NCBI GenBank assembly: GCA_016786665.1 | Contig: JAEUVZ010000059.1 | Location: 16,129 to 80,128 of the forward strand | Source: Flavipsychrobacter sp. | GTDB lineage: Bacteria > Bacteroidota > Bacteroidia > Chitinophagales > Chitinophagaceae | Direction: 5' to 3' | DNA length: 64,000 bases | In this document: positions 1 through 7,387 of the stretch, one piece after another | How positions within the stretch are numbered: position 1 is the first letter of the stretch | Layout of the letters: every line of letters begins with the position of its first letter | Notes under the pieces: model-generated | Told to the model about the DNA's origin: nothing | What the model saw: only the letters and a program-made list of their open reading frames with translations | The model's database searches: none | Program-made: the position numbers and the translations under genes

Positions 1-257
1 TTAGCAGCTTTCCTTTTAGCAGGAGCAGCATTAGCCTTTTTAGGAGCTGCTTTTTTTGCTGCAGCCTTCTTAGGAGCTGCTTTCTTTGGAGCAGCAGCTT
101 TTTTAGGAGCTGCCTTCTTTGGAGCGGCCGCTTTTTTAGGAGCTGCCTTCTTTGGAGCAGCTGCTTTTTTAGGAGCTGCCTTCTTTGGAGCAGCTGCTTT
201 TTTAGGAGCTGCTTTCTTTGGTGCTGCTTTTTTAGCAGCTTTTTTAGCTGTTGCCAT
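1..257 (-). CDS. Histone H1-like Lys/Ala/Pro-rich protein (3' end outside window)
   Basis: The ATG at 257 opens a frame that stays open to the left edge (85 codons visible), so the C-terminus lies outside the window. The TTA at bases 1-3 is out of frame and is not its stop. The product is almost only Lys, Ala and Pro, in alternating AAPKK and AAAPKK blocks, giving a very basic extended chain. Such histone H1-like proteins are common in Bacteroidota and are thought to bind and compact DNA non-specifically; that role is inferred here from composition. At DNA level the middle is a near-perfect 33-bp tandem repeat. The gene lies 60 bp downstream of rpmA on the same strand. Confidence 0.8.
   Translation of the reverse strand, partial: MATAKKAAKKAAPKKAAPKKAAAPKKAAPKKAAAPKKAAPKKAAAPKKAAPKKAAAPKKAAPKKAAAKKAAPKKANAAPAKRKAA
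73..205. repeat. 33-bp tandem repeat inside the histone-like gene
   Basis: About four copies of a 33-bp unit, alternating TTTTTTAGGAGCTGC and CTTCTTTGGAGCAGC blocks, encode repeated AAPKKAAAPKK units. Copies differ by single bases (for example GCGGCCGC near 124-131). Unit length is a multiple of three, so copy-number change would lengthen or shorten the protein without a frameshift. Confidence 0.7.
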
Positions 258-317
258 AAACTGTGTGAATTTAAGGGTAAAAAAAAGACCTTATATAATG
301 GCAAATCGCCGAGCGGG

Positions 318-590
318 TTAGGCTTCGGCGATAGCTGTATTAACTTCCTTAACTGAAATCAACGTTTTAGTGCGGGTTTTACGAAATTCCACTATACCAT
401 CTTTCAGAGCATAAATCGTAAAATCCTTACCAACACCTACGTTAGTACCAGGATGATACACCGTTCCGCGTTGACGAACGATGATGTTTCCTGATATTGC
501 AGGCTGGCCACCGTATATCTTAACTCCCAGGCGTTTACTCTGCGAGTCGCGACCATTCTTTACACTACCTTCACCTTTTTTATGTGCCAT
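318..590 (-). CDS. rpmA: 50S ribosomal protein L27
   Basis: This 90-residue protein begins [16 protein letters not shown], matching the bL27 N-terminus, and carries the conserved block around [10 protein letters not shown] and [12 protein letters not shown]27 sits near the peptidyl-transferase centre of the large ribosomal subunit, where its N-terminal tail helps tRNA placement. No N-terminal cleavage extension is present, so the mature form starts at or just after Met1. It follows rplU on the same strand with a 39-bp gap, the usual bacterial rplU-rpmA order, and is probably transcribed from the promoter upstream of rplU. Confidence 0.97.
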   Translation of the reverse strand: MAHKKGEGSVKNGRDSQSKRLGVKIYGGQPAISGNIIVRQRGTVYHPGTNVGVGKDFTIYALKDGIVEFRKTRTKTLISVKEVNTAIAEA

Positions 591-629
591 TTCTTATTAC
601 TATTTACAAATGTACGTATAAATATTTAA

Positions 630-926
630 TTACGCAATATCGCTGATCTTAATTTTTGTAAGATACTGGCGATGGCCGTTCATCTTCTGATAGCCCTTGC
701 GGCGTTTCTTTTTGAAGACGATTACTTTATCCCCTTTCAGGTGATCGAGGATCTCTGCTTTTACTTTCAGAGAACCACCGAGGGCAACATTATTGTTGTT
801 GCTGCTCATGAGCACATCTGAAAATTCTACGTTATCACCTACTTTTCCTTCGAGGCGATGAACAAACAATTCCTGATCTTTACTAACGCGGAATTGCTGA
901 CCGGCTATATTAACTATCGCAAACAT
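630..926 (-). CDS. rplU: 50S ribosomal protein L21
   Basis: This is the bL21 23S-rRNA-binding protein: it starts MFAIVNIAGQQFRV and ends with the basic GYQKMNGHRQ region. The reading frame is open further upstream to 983, but the family begins at the Met encoded at 926, and the likely promoter lies at 953-984 inside that extension. The start at 926 giving 98 residues is therefore preferred. It is the first gene of the rplU-rpmA operon. Confidence 0.95.
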   Translation of the reverse strand: MFAIVNIAGQQFRVSKDQELFVHRLEGKVGDNVEFSDVLMSSNNNNVALGGSLKVKAEILDHLKGDKVIVFKKKRRKGYQKMNGHRQYLTKIKISDIA

Positions 927-952
927 GACTTCCCAAAAATAAATTTGAGCGG

Positions 953-984
953 CAAAGGTAATTCTATTTTCAATTCCGGGCAAA
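953..984 (-). promoter_or_regulatory. Bacteroidota-type promoter of rplU-rpmA
   Basis: On the minus strand TTTG (981-984) is followed after 20 bp by TACCTTTG (953-960), matching the Bacteroidota sigma consensus TTTG-N19-21-TAnnTTTG. The element lies about 27 bp upstream of the chosen rplU start. A second TAnnTTTG match (934-941) is nearer the start and has no matching -33 box. Confidence 0.65.
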
Positions 985-990
985 TAAATC

Positions 991-2331
991 TTAATTTTTA
1001 TTGATTTCTGGATTCCGGAGCCATTTTTCCCGTGCGTGGCGGAGCAGGACGATGATGTTGGTGGCCGGGAGCAGCCATATAACCCGGTTATTCAGCCGGT
1101 CCCATACGTTTCCGAAAGTAGCGGTAACCCAGGCATTGCAGAAAAGAAACAGCAGCAGGAACGCATATGTGACAAGGAGCTGCCGCTTGTGCGGAGAGAC
1201 GCCTGCAATAATCAATACCCCGGCTGAAGAGGCCAGGAGTACCAGTATATAAAAGTTGTTGTATGGGTCGATGCTTTTGGTAGAGGTGATTTGCGCACCG
1301 GTGCGGTATTCTTTCAGCTCGTGGGGGAAGAATGCCAGTATGGCGTCGTGAACGAACCGGGCCTGGTTGCCATCGGGCTGTCCTACCTGCACCTGGCTGA
1401 GCTGGCGGAGGGTAGAGATGGCCGACTTCTGGGCAAACAAGCTTAGATACTTCGGGCTGGTAAATACACCGTGGATGATGGAATCGTACTGGGGTTTACT
1501 TTCATGCCAGCCGCCGGTTTGGTAGAGCGGCCCATCCATTGTCCAGAGGAAACCTACGGCGTTATCGGGGAAGTTTCCCTTGAATTGGCAGAGGGAGTAA
1601 TTGTGTGTAGGGCACTCGTCTTCCAGGTATTGGTCGAGGATGCCGGTCTCTGCCAGTTTGGACATCATAAATACGTGGCTGCCGCGGGAGAAGGTGAAGG
1701 TGTTGTTGTATATCTTATTAAGCGTACACAGCGAAAGGAACGAAATGACACTGACGGAAATAAGCGTAAGGCTGCGGATGATGCGGGCTTTGTGCCGGAG
1801 GTAGAGGCTGTGCAGCAAAATAATTCCGGCGAAGCCGGCGAGTATAAGGAAATGAGAATTGTGCACGAGGGTGCAACAGGCGATGATGGCTATATAAAGA
1901 ATACGTGTACGTAGTGAAGTGTCTTTCTCGTGGTAAAAGAGCATTACGGCGAGCAGCAATATAGCCCCGAATATATCGGGCATGAGCTGGCTGCTGACCC
2001 ACGACACGCAGGTGCAGGAGGCTATGATGAGCAGATTGAGCAGTAGGTGGCGCAGGCCGGGCTCCGCACCATACAAGTGCCTGATGTAGCGTATGAGCAA
2101 AAAGGAAACAATGAGCGACTGTGCCAATACCGGGTACCAAAGCGATGCCCACAGGCTGCTGTGGCGAATGAAAACGCCGTAGAACGGAGGCCTGTCGACC
2201 GGCATACTGAAATGGAAACCGAAATTAATATAGGCCGCTGTATCGGCGGTAACCAGGGGATAGCCGTAGTGTAACGCTATCACCATCAGCAGTATAGCTC
2301 CGGAAATGGTGGCCAGTATCTTCGGTTTCAT
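991..2331 (-). CDS. Polytopic membrane protein, possibly GT-C-like glycosyltransferase
   Basis: I do not recognise a named family with certainty. The 446-residue product has about ten hydrophobic segments. An acidic residue in the first extracytoplasmic loop (LVTADTAAYI) and a proline-rich loop (RPPFYG) resemble the layout of lipid-linked-sugar (GT-C fold) transferases. The frame is open to 2418, but Met at 2331 (MKPKILATIS, directly entering the first membrane helix) is preferred, because a TAnnTTTG element lies at 2374-2381 inside the longer version. It is transcribed divergently from the GH3 gene. The enzymatic role is inference only. Confidence 0.7.
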   Translation of the reverse strand: MKPKILATISGAILLMVIALHYGYPLVTADTAAYINFGFHFSMPVDRPPFYGVFIRHSSLWASLWYPVLAQSLIVSFLLIRYIRHLYGAEPGLRHLLLNLLIIASCTCVSWVSSQLMPDIFGAILLLAVMLFYHEKDTSLRTRILYIAIIACCTLVHNSHFLILAGFAGIILLHSLYLRHKARIIRSLTLISVSVISFLSLCTLNKIYNNTFTFSRGSHVFMMSKLAETGILDQYLEDECPTHNYSLCQFKGNFPDNAVGFLWTMDGPLYQTGGWHESKPQYDSIIHGVFTSPKYLSLFAQKSAISTLRQLSQVQVGQPDGNQARFVHDAILAFFPHELKEYRTGAQITSTKSIDPYNNFYILVLLASSAGVLIIAGVSPHKRQLLVTYAFLLLFLFCNAWVTATFGNVWDRLNNRVIWLLPATNIIVLLRHAREKWLRNPEINKN

Positions 2332-2373
2332 GAATATGATGTTAGGAGCTGCGCAGGGCCCGGGCCAAATTAT

Positions 2374-2381
2374 CAAAAATA
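2374..2381 (-). promoter_or_regulatory. Candidate -7 element for the membrane protein gene
   Basis: TATTTTTG on the minus strand fits TAnnTTTG and lies 43 bp upstream of the ATG at 2331. No clear TTTG -33 box is seen, so this is a moderate call. Confidence 0.4.
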
Positions 2382-2427
2382 TGCGAGCAAGAAAAACTAA
2401 CTTTAACGCCCAATCCAAATGGCGGCA

Positions 2428-3924
2428 ATGAAAATAAAGTCATTCCTCGCAAAGCCTTATGCTTCTATTGTACACAATCGTATAAAGAAAGGTATGGCCA
2501 CTGCGGTAGCTGATCAGCAGGCCACTCTGCAGTATTTGCTGAAAACAGGCGGCCGTACCACGATAGGGAATGACCTGCACCTTAAGGATGTAAAAACCTA
2601 CGAGGAATACAGGCAGGCGGTACCCGTGCGCGACTACGAGGCAATGCGCCCCTATATAGATATGATAAAGGAGGGAAAGGAAAGCGTGCTGTGGAAGGGG
2701 AAGCCTATCTACTTTGCCAAGACCTCCGGCACTACCAGTGGTGTAAAATATATCCCCATTACCAAAGATTCCATTCCTTACCAGATAAACGCCGCCCGCG
2801 ACGCGCTGCTGTGCTACATGTCGGAAAGTGGTAATACTGCTTTTGCCGACGGGAAGATGATATTCCTTTCCGGCTCTCCGGTGCTGGAACGGGTGGGCGG
2901 CATACCCACAGGACGGCTGAGCGGTATAGTAAACCATTATGTGCCTCGCTACCTGCGGGGGAACCAGCTACCCTCGTATGAAACCAACTGCATAGAAGAC
3001 TGGGAGCAAAAGCTGGACAAGATAGTAGGCGAAACCCTGCATAAGAACATGACCCTCATCAGCGGCATACCGCCCTGGGTGCAGATGTACTTTGACTGGC
3101 TGAGCGAGCGTAGCGAAGGCAAGAAGATAAAGGAACTGTTCCCCAACCTGCAGGTGGTGGTGCATGGCGGAGTGAACTTTGAGCCCTACAGCGCCCGCCT
3201 GAAGGAAAGCCTGGGTGGGCATGTAGACTTTATAGAAACATTCCCGGCATCGGAAGGCTTCTTCGCTTTCCAGGATACGCAGACGGAAGAGGGCCTGCTG
3301 CTGAATACCAACTCGGGTATATTTTATGAGTTTATACCGGCGAATGAGGTATTTAACGAACACCCTACGCGGCTATCGCTGGGGGATGTAAAGGTGGGCG
3401 AAAACTATGCGCTTATCGTTAACAGCAACGCGGGGCTGTGGGGGTACAACATAGGCGATACGGTACGCTTTGTGAGTACCGACCCATACCGGCTGGTGGT
3501 GAGTGGCCGCATTAAACATTTTATTTCCGCCTTCGGGGAGCATGTGATAGGGGAAGAGGTGGATGCGGCAATGAACAGCGCCGCCGCCAGGCATGGTGCG
3601 CGCATCACCGAATATACCGTAGCCCCTATGATACAAACTACCGGAGAGCTGCCCTACCACGAGTGGTTCGTAGAGTTTGAACACGAGCCGGATAACCTGG
3701 AAGCTTTCGCGAAGAGTATAGACGAGGCGCTGCGGGCTAAGAATATTTACTACGACGACCTGATAACGGGCAATATATTGCAGCCACTAAAAGTGCGCCC
3801 TATGAAGAAGAACGCCTTTATAGACTATATGCGGTCGGTGGGTAAACTAGGCGGACAGAACAAAGTGCCAAGACTGGGTAACGACCGGGCTATGGCAGAA
3901 GCACTGCAGCCCTGGAAAGCATAA
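2428..3924 (+). CDS. GH3 family acyl-adenylating protein
   Basis: The 498-residue protein belongs to the GH3 superfamily, known in plants as acyl-acid amido synthetases that adenylate a carboxylic acid (such as auxin or jasmonate) and couple it to an amino acid. The ATP-binding motif SGTTSG followed by KYIP lies near residues 100-109, and a second adenylation motif (SGRIKHFI then FGEH) lies near residue 360. Length fits the bacterial members. Two ATGs are available, at 2419 and 2428; 2428 is chosen because homologues typically begin MKIKS-like. The physiological substrate in bacteria is unknown. The gene stands alone and ends at a strong terminator. Confidence 0.85.
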   Translation: MKIKSFLAKPYASIVHNRIKKGMATAVADQQATLQYLLKTGGRTTIGNDLHLKDVKTYEEYRQAVPVRDYEAMRPYIDMIKEGKESVLWKGKPIYFAKTSGTTSGVKYIPITKDSIPYQINAARDALLCYMSESGNTAFADGKMIFLSGSPVLERVGGIPTGRLSGIVNHYVPRYLRGNQLPSYETNCIEDWEQKLDKIVGETLHKNMTLISGIPPWVQMYFDWLSERSEGKKIKELFPNLQVVVHGGVNFEPYSARLKESLGGHVDFIETFPASEGFFAFQDTQTEEGLLLNTNSGIFYEFIPANEVFNEHPTRLSLGDVKVGENYALIVNSNAGLWGYNIGDTVRFVSTDPYRLVVSGRIKHFISAFGEHVIGEEVDAAMNSAAARHGARITEYTVAPMIQTTGELPYHEWFVEFEHEPDNLEAFAKSIDEALRAKNIYYDDLITGNILQPLKVRPMKKNAFIDYMRSVGKLGGQNKVPRLGNDRAMAEALQPWKA

Positions 3925-3928
3925 CAGA

Positions 3929-3957
3929 AACGCGGGGTGGAAACCCCGCGTTTTTTT
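3929..3957 (+). terminator. Rho-independent terminator after the GH3 gene
   Basis: A GC-rich hairpin (arms CGCGGGG at 3931-3937 and CCCCGCG at 3944-3950) is followed by seven T residues on the plus strand. It sits between two convergent genes and may also slow transcripts from the other side. Confidence 0.85.
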
Positions 3958-3985
3958 CTTGATTCTACTAATTAACTATTGCTGC

Positions 3986-5635
3986 TTATTGTTTCAGGAA
4001 CCTGCCGGTGGCTGCATTGGCCCGGATGAAGTAAAGGCCTGCGGGTAAGGCAGTAATGTCTATAGCACCTCCGGGTATGGTGCGTACCTGCTTTACCAGG
4101 CGCCCATCGGATGAGTAGATAGATGCGTTGCTGCCGGCCTCTATGCCTTGCAGGTAGAGGGTGTTGCCGGCAGGGTTGGGGTAAAGGAGCAATTCGGTAG
4201 GTAAAGGGGCAGCACTAACAACCGATACCGGCGCTGCCTGGCGCAGGCGGTGCAGGTGTGCATCAGCGCCCAAATCGGCTGCTATGAGCGCATTGGTAGC
4301 TTCGTAGTCGCAATCGATGGTATCGTAAAAAGTGCCGGCAAGGTAGATGCCGCCTAAGGGGTCTAGCGCGAGCGCATAGTTTACCTGCGCATCGGATGTA
4401 GACGAGTACTTCATGAATACTTGTGCGCCGGAGGTGTCGTATTTTCCTACAAACATGTCTGCCGCATTTGAGGTGACCAGGTTCACCTGGGTGGATGCTG
4501 TATCCGCGTTCATGTCAATAGAGCCATTGATGGCACCGCAGATGTAGAAGTTCTCGTCAGCGTCTGTTTTAACATCGTAGATGATGCAATTGTTCCCCGG
4601 GGCAAACGTGGGGTGGTACAAGGCGACAAATTTTTCATCTTGTCCTGTTTCCGAGAGGCGCATCAGCAGGCCCAGCGCCTGCATGTTGGTATAGCCTGTT
4701 ACATAAACTTTGTTGTCTCCGCCTATGTGTACAGAAGTGGGTTCATCGGTGTACATCCCGTTGAAGAAGCCACTATTCAGCCATGTATAGCCGCCGAGGG
4801 TATTGAATTTACAGGTAAAAATATCGGAGCCGCCGTTGGCAGTGTCGTTGACTGTTCCCACTCCGGGGTCGAAGTCTACCACGCCCTGGTAATAACCGGT
4901 AATAACCGGGTCTCCGTTGGTGTCTATCGCTATGGCAACGCCGCCATCGAATGAGGTGCCCCCTACGGAACGCGACCATTTAAAAGCTCCCGTGCTGTCG
5001 AACTTTGTAAGGAATATGTCTTTCTGGCCCTGCGATATATGGCTTATCATGGTGATGCCGTGATCGGGGCTCATGGTGCCGAAATAATACCCGGTAATAA
5101 ATACGTTGCCGTCGGCGTCGCAGGCTACACCGTTGGTATATATTTCGGCTGTTCCGCCCTGCTGGCGTACCCAAAGGAGGCTGCCATTGTTGTCGTACTT
5201 AGCTACAAACCCATCTGCTACCCCCAGAAAGGCAAGGTTGGTGGGATTGCCGCCCGGATTAAAATTCATGGTAGTAGTGAAGGCACCACAAAGTATTACG
5301 TTGCCGTTATTATCTACCGCAATGCCGCGGGCTGCCTCATTGTTAACGCCACCCATTGTCTTTATCCATTGAACGGCACCATTGGAGTCGGCTTTGGCGA
5401 AAAACAGGTCGGTGGCGCCATTAGCTAAGACCATGCTGTCGTTGGTGGTGGGGTCAATGTCGATACTGCCGTTGAAATCGCCGAATACGTATATGTTTCC
5501 TGAGGCGTCGGTAGCGATATCGCGAATTACCGCTTCGCCGCTTCCTTTGAATGATTGAGCCCAGTCGAAGCTCTGCGCCCTGGCAGAGAACATAGTAGTG
5601 ATAAGCGTGCAGGAAATAAGTAAGCGTCTTTTCAT
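3986..5635 (-). CDS. T9SS-secreted beta-propeller (SBBP-like) protein
   Basis: 549 residues starting MKRRLLISCTLITTMFSARAQ, a Sec signal peptide. The frame is open to 5683 but the signal peptide fixes the start at 5635. The body repeats units such as DASGNIYVFGDFNGSIDIDP and DADGNVFITGYY, typical of SBBP/propeller repeats. About 75 C-terminal residues (YPNPAGNTLYL through GLYFIRANA) form a type A sorting domain that sends the protein through the type IX system to the cell surface. Ligand or enzymatic activity cannot be told. It has the same architecture class as the gene at 37147. Confidence 0.85.
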   Translation of the reverse strand: MKRRLLISCTLITTMFSARAQSFDWAQSFKGSGEAVIRDIATDASGNIYVFGDFNGSIDIDPTTNDSMVLANGATDLFFAKADSNGAVQWIKTMGGVNNEAARGIAVDNNGNVILCGAFTTTMNFNPGGNPTNLAFLGVADGFVAKYDNNGSLLWVRQQGGTAEIYTNGVACDADGNVFITGYYFGTMSPDHGITMISHISQGQKDIFLTKFDSTGAFKWSRSVGGTSFDGGVAIAIDTNGDPVITGYYQGVVDFDPGVGTVNDTANGGSDIFTCKFNTLGGYTWLNSGFFNGMYTDEPTSVHIGGDNKVYVTGYTNMQALGLLMRLSETGQDEKFVALYHPTFAPGNNCIIYDVKTDADENFYICGAINGSIDMNADTASTQVNLVTSNAADMFVGKYDTSGAQVFMKYSSTSDAQVNYALALDPLGGIYLAGTFYDTIDCDYEATNALIAADLGADAHLHRLRQAAPVSVVSAAPLPTELLLYPNPAGNTLYLQGIEAGSNASIYSSDGRLVKQVRTIPGGAIDITALPAGLYFIRANAATGRFLKQ

Positions 5636-5655
5636 GTTATTTGCTTTTAGTAACA

Positions 5656-5691
5656 CAAAAATGCGACGGTAGCCGAGTGGCACCGTCGCAT
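5656..5691 (-). terminator. Terminator after the LytTR regulator gene
   Basis: A 10-bp perfect stem (ATGCGACGGT at 5661-5670 with ACCGTCGCAT at 5682-5691) is followed on the minus strand by TTTTTG. It closes the sensor / secreted protein / regulator transcript and separates it from the T9SS gene. Confidence 0.75.
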
Positions 5692-5729
5692 AGTTTCCGA
5701 AAGGTAGTTTTGGTTTTCCCGGGGACAGT

Positions 5730-6494
5730 TTACTTCGTAAGCCGGAGCTCTTTAAGCAGGGCTTCGAAGTCTTGTTTCTTTTCGCGCGAAAGCGGAATAG
5801 CCAGGTTGTTTTCCATTATTATTGTGGATTCGCCCTTGTTGTATTTCTTTATAAAATTGATGTTGAGCAGGTAGGAGCGGTGCGGACGGAAGAAAATCTG
5901 CCTGTTCTGGAGTATTTCCTCAAAGGTTCGCATAGGTTTGCTTACAAGCAGGCGGGAGCCATTGCGCAGGAAAACATTAGTGTACACCCGGTCCGCCTCA
6001 AACATCATAATGTCTGCTACTTCAATAAAGAGCAGCCCATCGCTCATGGGGAGTGCGATTTTTCGTACTTCTTCTTCCCGGATGGCTTCCTTCATCACCT
6101 CCAGCCGCTCTTTAATGTTGGATAGCAACCGCCGTTCCTGTACTTTCTTTACGGCGTTCTGAAGGCTTTCTATCTCCAGGGGCTTGAGCAGGTAGTCTAC
6201 CGCAGACACCTCAAAGGCGCGGACCGAGTATTTATCGTAAGCGGTGGCAAATACAATTTCGAAGGTTATGTCTTTAATGAAATTGAGTAGTTCAAACCCG
6301 TTGTAGTCGGGCATTTCCACATCCAGGAAAACTACATCCGGGTTGTGCCTGTTGATGGCCAGTACCCCTTCGGGCACATTGGCGCAGGCGGCCACTACCG
6401 ATACCCCTTCACAATACTGGCGCAATAAAGAGGCAAGTGTTATCCTTGCCCCTTCTTCGTCGTCTATAATAACCGCTCTTAACTGATTGTTCAC
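5730..6494 (-). CDS. LytTR-family response regulator
   Basis: 254 residues. The N-terminal receiver domain (about 5-125) has the acidic pair D11-D12, the phospho-acceptor D58 in FLDVEMPD, and the conserved Lys in LLKPLE. The C-terminal LytTR DNA-binding domain (about 150-250) contains FFRPHRSYLLNI and IPLSREKK. The start codon is GTG at 6494: the frame reaches a stop five codons upstream and holds no ATG near the N-terminus. It lies 12 bp downstream of a secreted-protein gene and one gene away from the LytS-like sensor kinase at 7388, its obvious phosphodonor. Confidence 0.92.
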   Translation of the reverse strand: MNNQLRAVIIDDEEGARITLASLLRQYCEGVSVVAACANVPEGVLAINRHNPDVVFLDVEMPDYNGFELLNFIKDITFEIVFATAYDKYSVRAFEVSAVDYLLKPLEIESLQNAVKKVQERRLLSNIKERLEVMKEAIREEEVRKIALPMSDGLLFIEVADIMMFEADRVYTNVFLRNGSRLLVSKPMRTFEEILQNRQIFFRPHRSYLLNINFIKKYNKGESTIIMENNLAIPLSREKKQDFEALLKELRLTK

Positions 6495-6506
6495 GCTATA
6501 AAAATA

Positions 6507-7298
6507 TTATTTACCGAGTATATACTCGCCTTTTTTACACATTCCTTCATCTACCGTGAACAGCGTACTTATTACGTGCTGGTCTTTGTCGGTGCGATAG
6601 ACCTTTTTGCCGGCATAAGTGCCGCATTGTATGTCGTATCCTGCATTGGGCTGTATCTTGCTCATGGCGCCGGAGCCTTCTACTTTAATATATACCTCTC
6701 CGCCGGTTTTGTTCACTACTCTTACCTTGCCCGATAGTTTGCCGGAGGAAGAGGAAGCAGATGACGCGCTTCCGCTGGCGGAGGGTGTTTCTACTGTGGC
6801 GCGGATGGCTTTTAATTTTTCGTAGAAGGCGCGCGCTGTGGCTTCATCTTTAAAAGACATATCGAGCTTGTCGGTAGAGGAAACCAGTTGAGGCTGGGTG
6901 GAGCGGCTGCAGAAGAACTCCTGGAAGATGTACTTGTGGCCGGAAACGACCGGCAGTGATACCTTGTGTATCTTTTCTGAGCCATTCATCCAGTGGAATG
7001 CATCGAAGTAAGGGCTTCCGTTGGCGATGATACCAATGTGCATTTTCCACTTTTTCAGCATATCGAGCGATTTGTCTTCGTTTTCCCGGAAGATAGTGTA
7101 GATGACCGTATCGCCTTCTATACCGGCAAACACGTGGCGGGTCTTTTTATCGTAGTCGTCCAGGTATTCGCATATTTTGTCTCCTTCGGCGGTCATACTG
7201 AACCCATTGCACTCGTAGGTGCGTTTTGCGTTGCCTTGTGCGACAGCATTGGATATGCCTGCGGCAATGATCGCCGCCATAAGAATGTACTTTTTCAT
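6507..7298 (-). CDS. Secreted protein of unknown function between sensor and regulator
   Basis: 263 residues with a clear Sec signal peptide (MKKYILMAAIIAAGISNAVAQ). A Ser/Ala-rich linker near residues 170-188 (SASGSASSASSSSGK) separates an N-terminal domain of about 145 residues from a small C-terminal beta-rich domain containing VRVVNKTGGEVYIKVEG and a Cys pair. No family is recognised. It is encoded between a membrane sensor kinase and its response regulator, 89 bp after the former and 12 bp before the latter, so cotranscription is likely. A periplasmic accessory or ligand-binding role for the sensor is inference. Confidence 0.75.
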   Translation of the reverse strand: MKKYILMAAIIAAGISNAVAQGNAKRTYECNGFSMTAEGDKICEYLDDYDKKTRHVFAGIEGDTVIYTIFRENEDKSLDMLKKWKMHIGIIANGSPYFDAFHWMNGSEKIHKVSLPVVSGHKYIFQEFFCSRSTQPQLVSSTDKLDMSFKDEATARAFYEKLKAIRATVETPSASGSASSASSSSGKLSGKVRVVNKTGGEVYIKVEGSGAMSKIQPNAGYDIQCGTYAGKKVYRTDKDQHVISTLFTVDEGMCKKGEYILGK

Positions 7299-7387
7299 TT
7301 GTCTGAGATTTAGGATGCAAGTATCCGCCAGGGCGGCGATTGCCGGATGCAGTATTTTCCCGGCTGCCTGTTCTGCTTTCCCAATCG

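Noticed and set aside
73..205. Regular repeats considered as a CRISPR array
   Set aside because: The units are contiguous with no spacers and encode a Lys/Ala/Pro protein.
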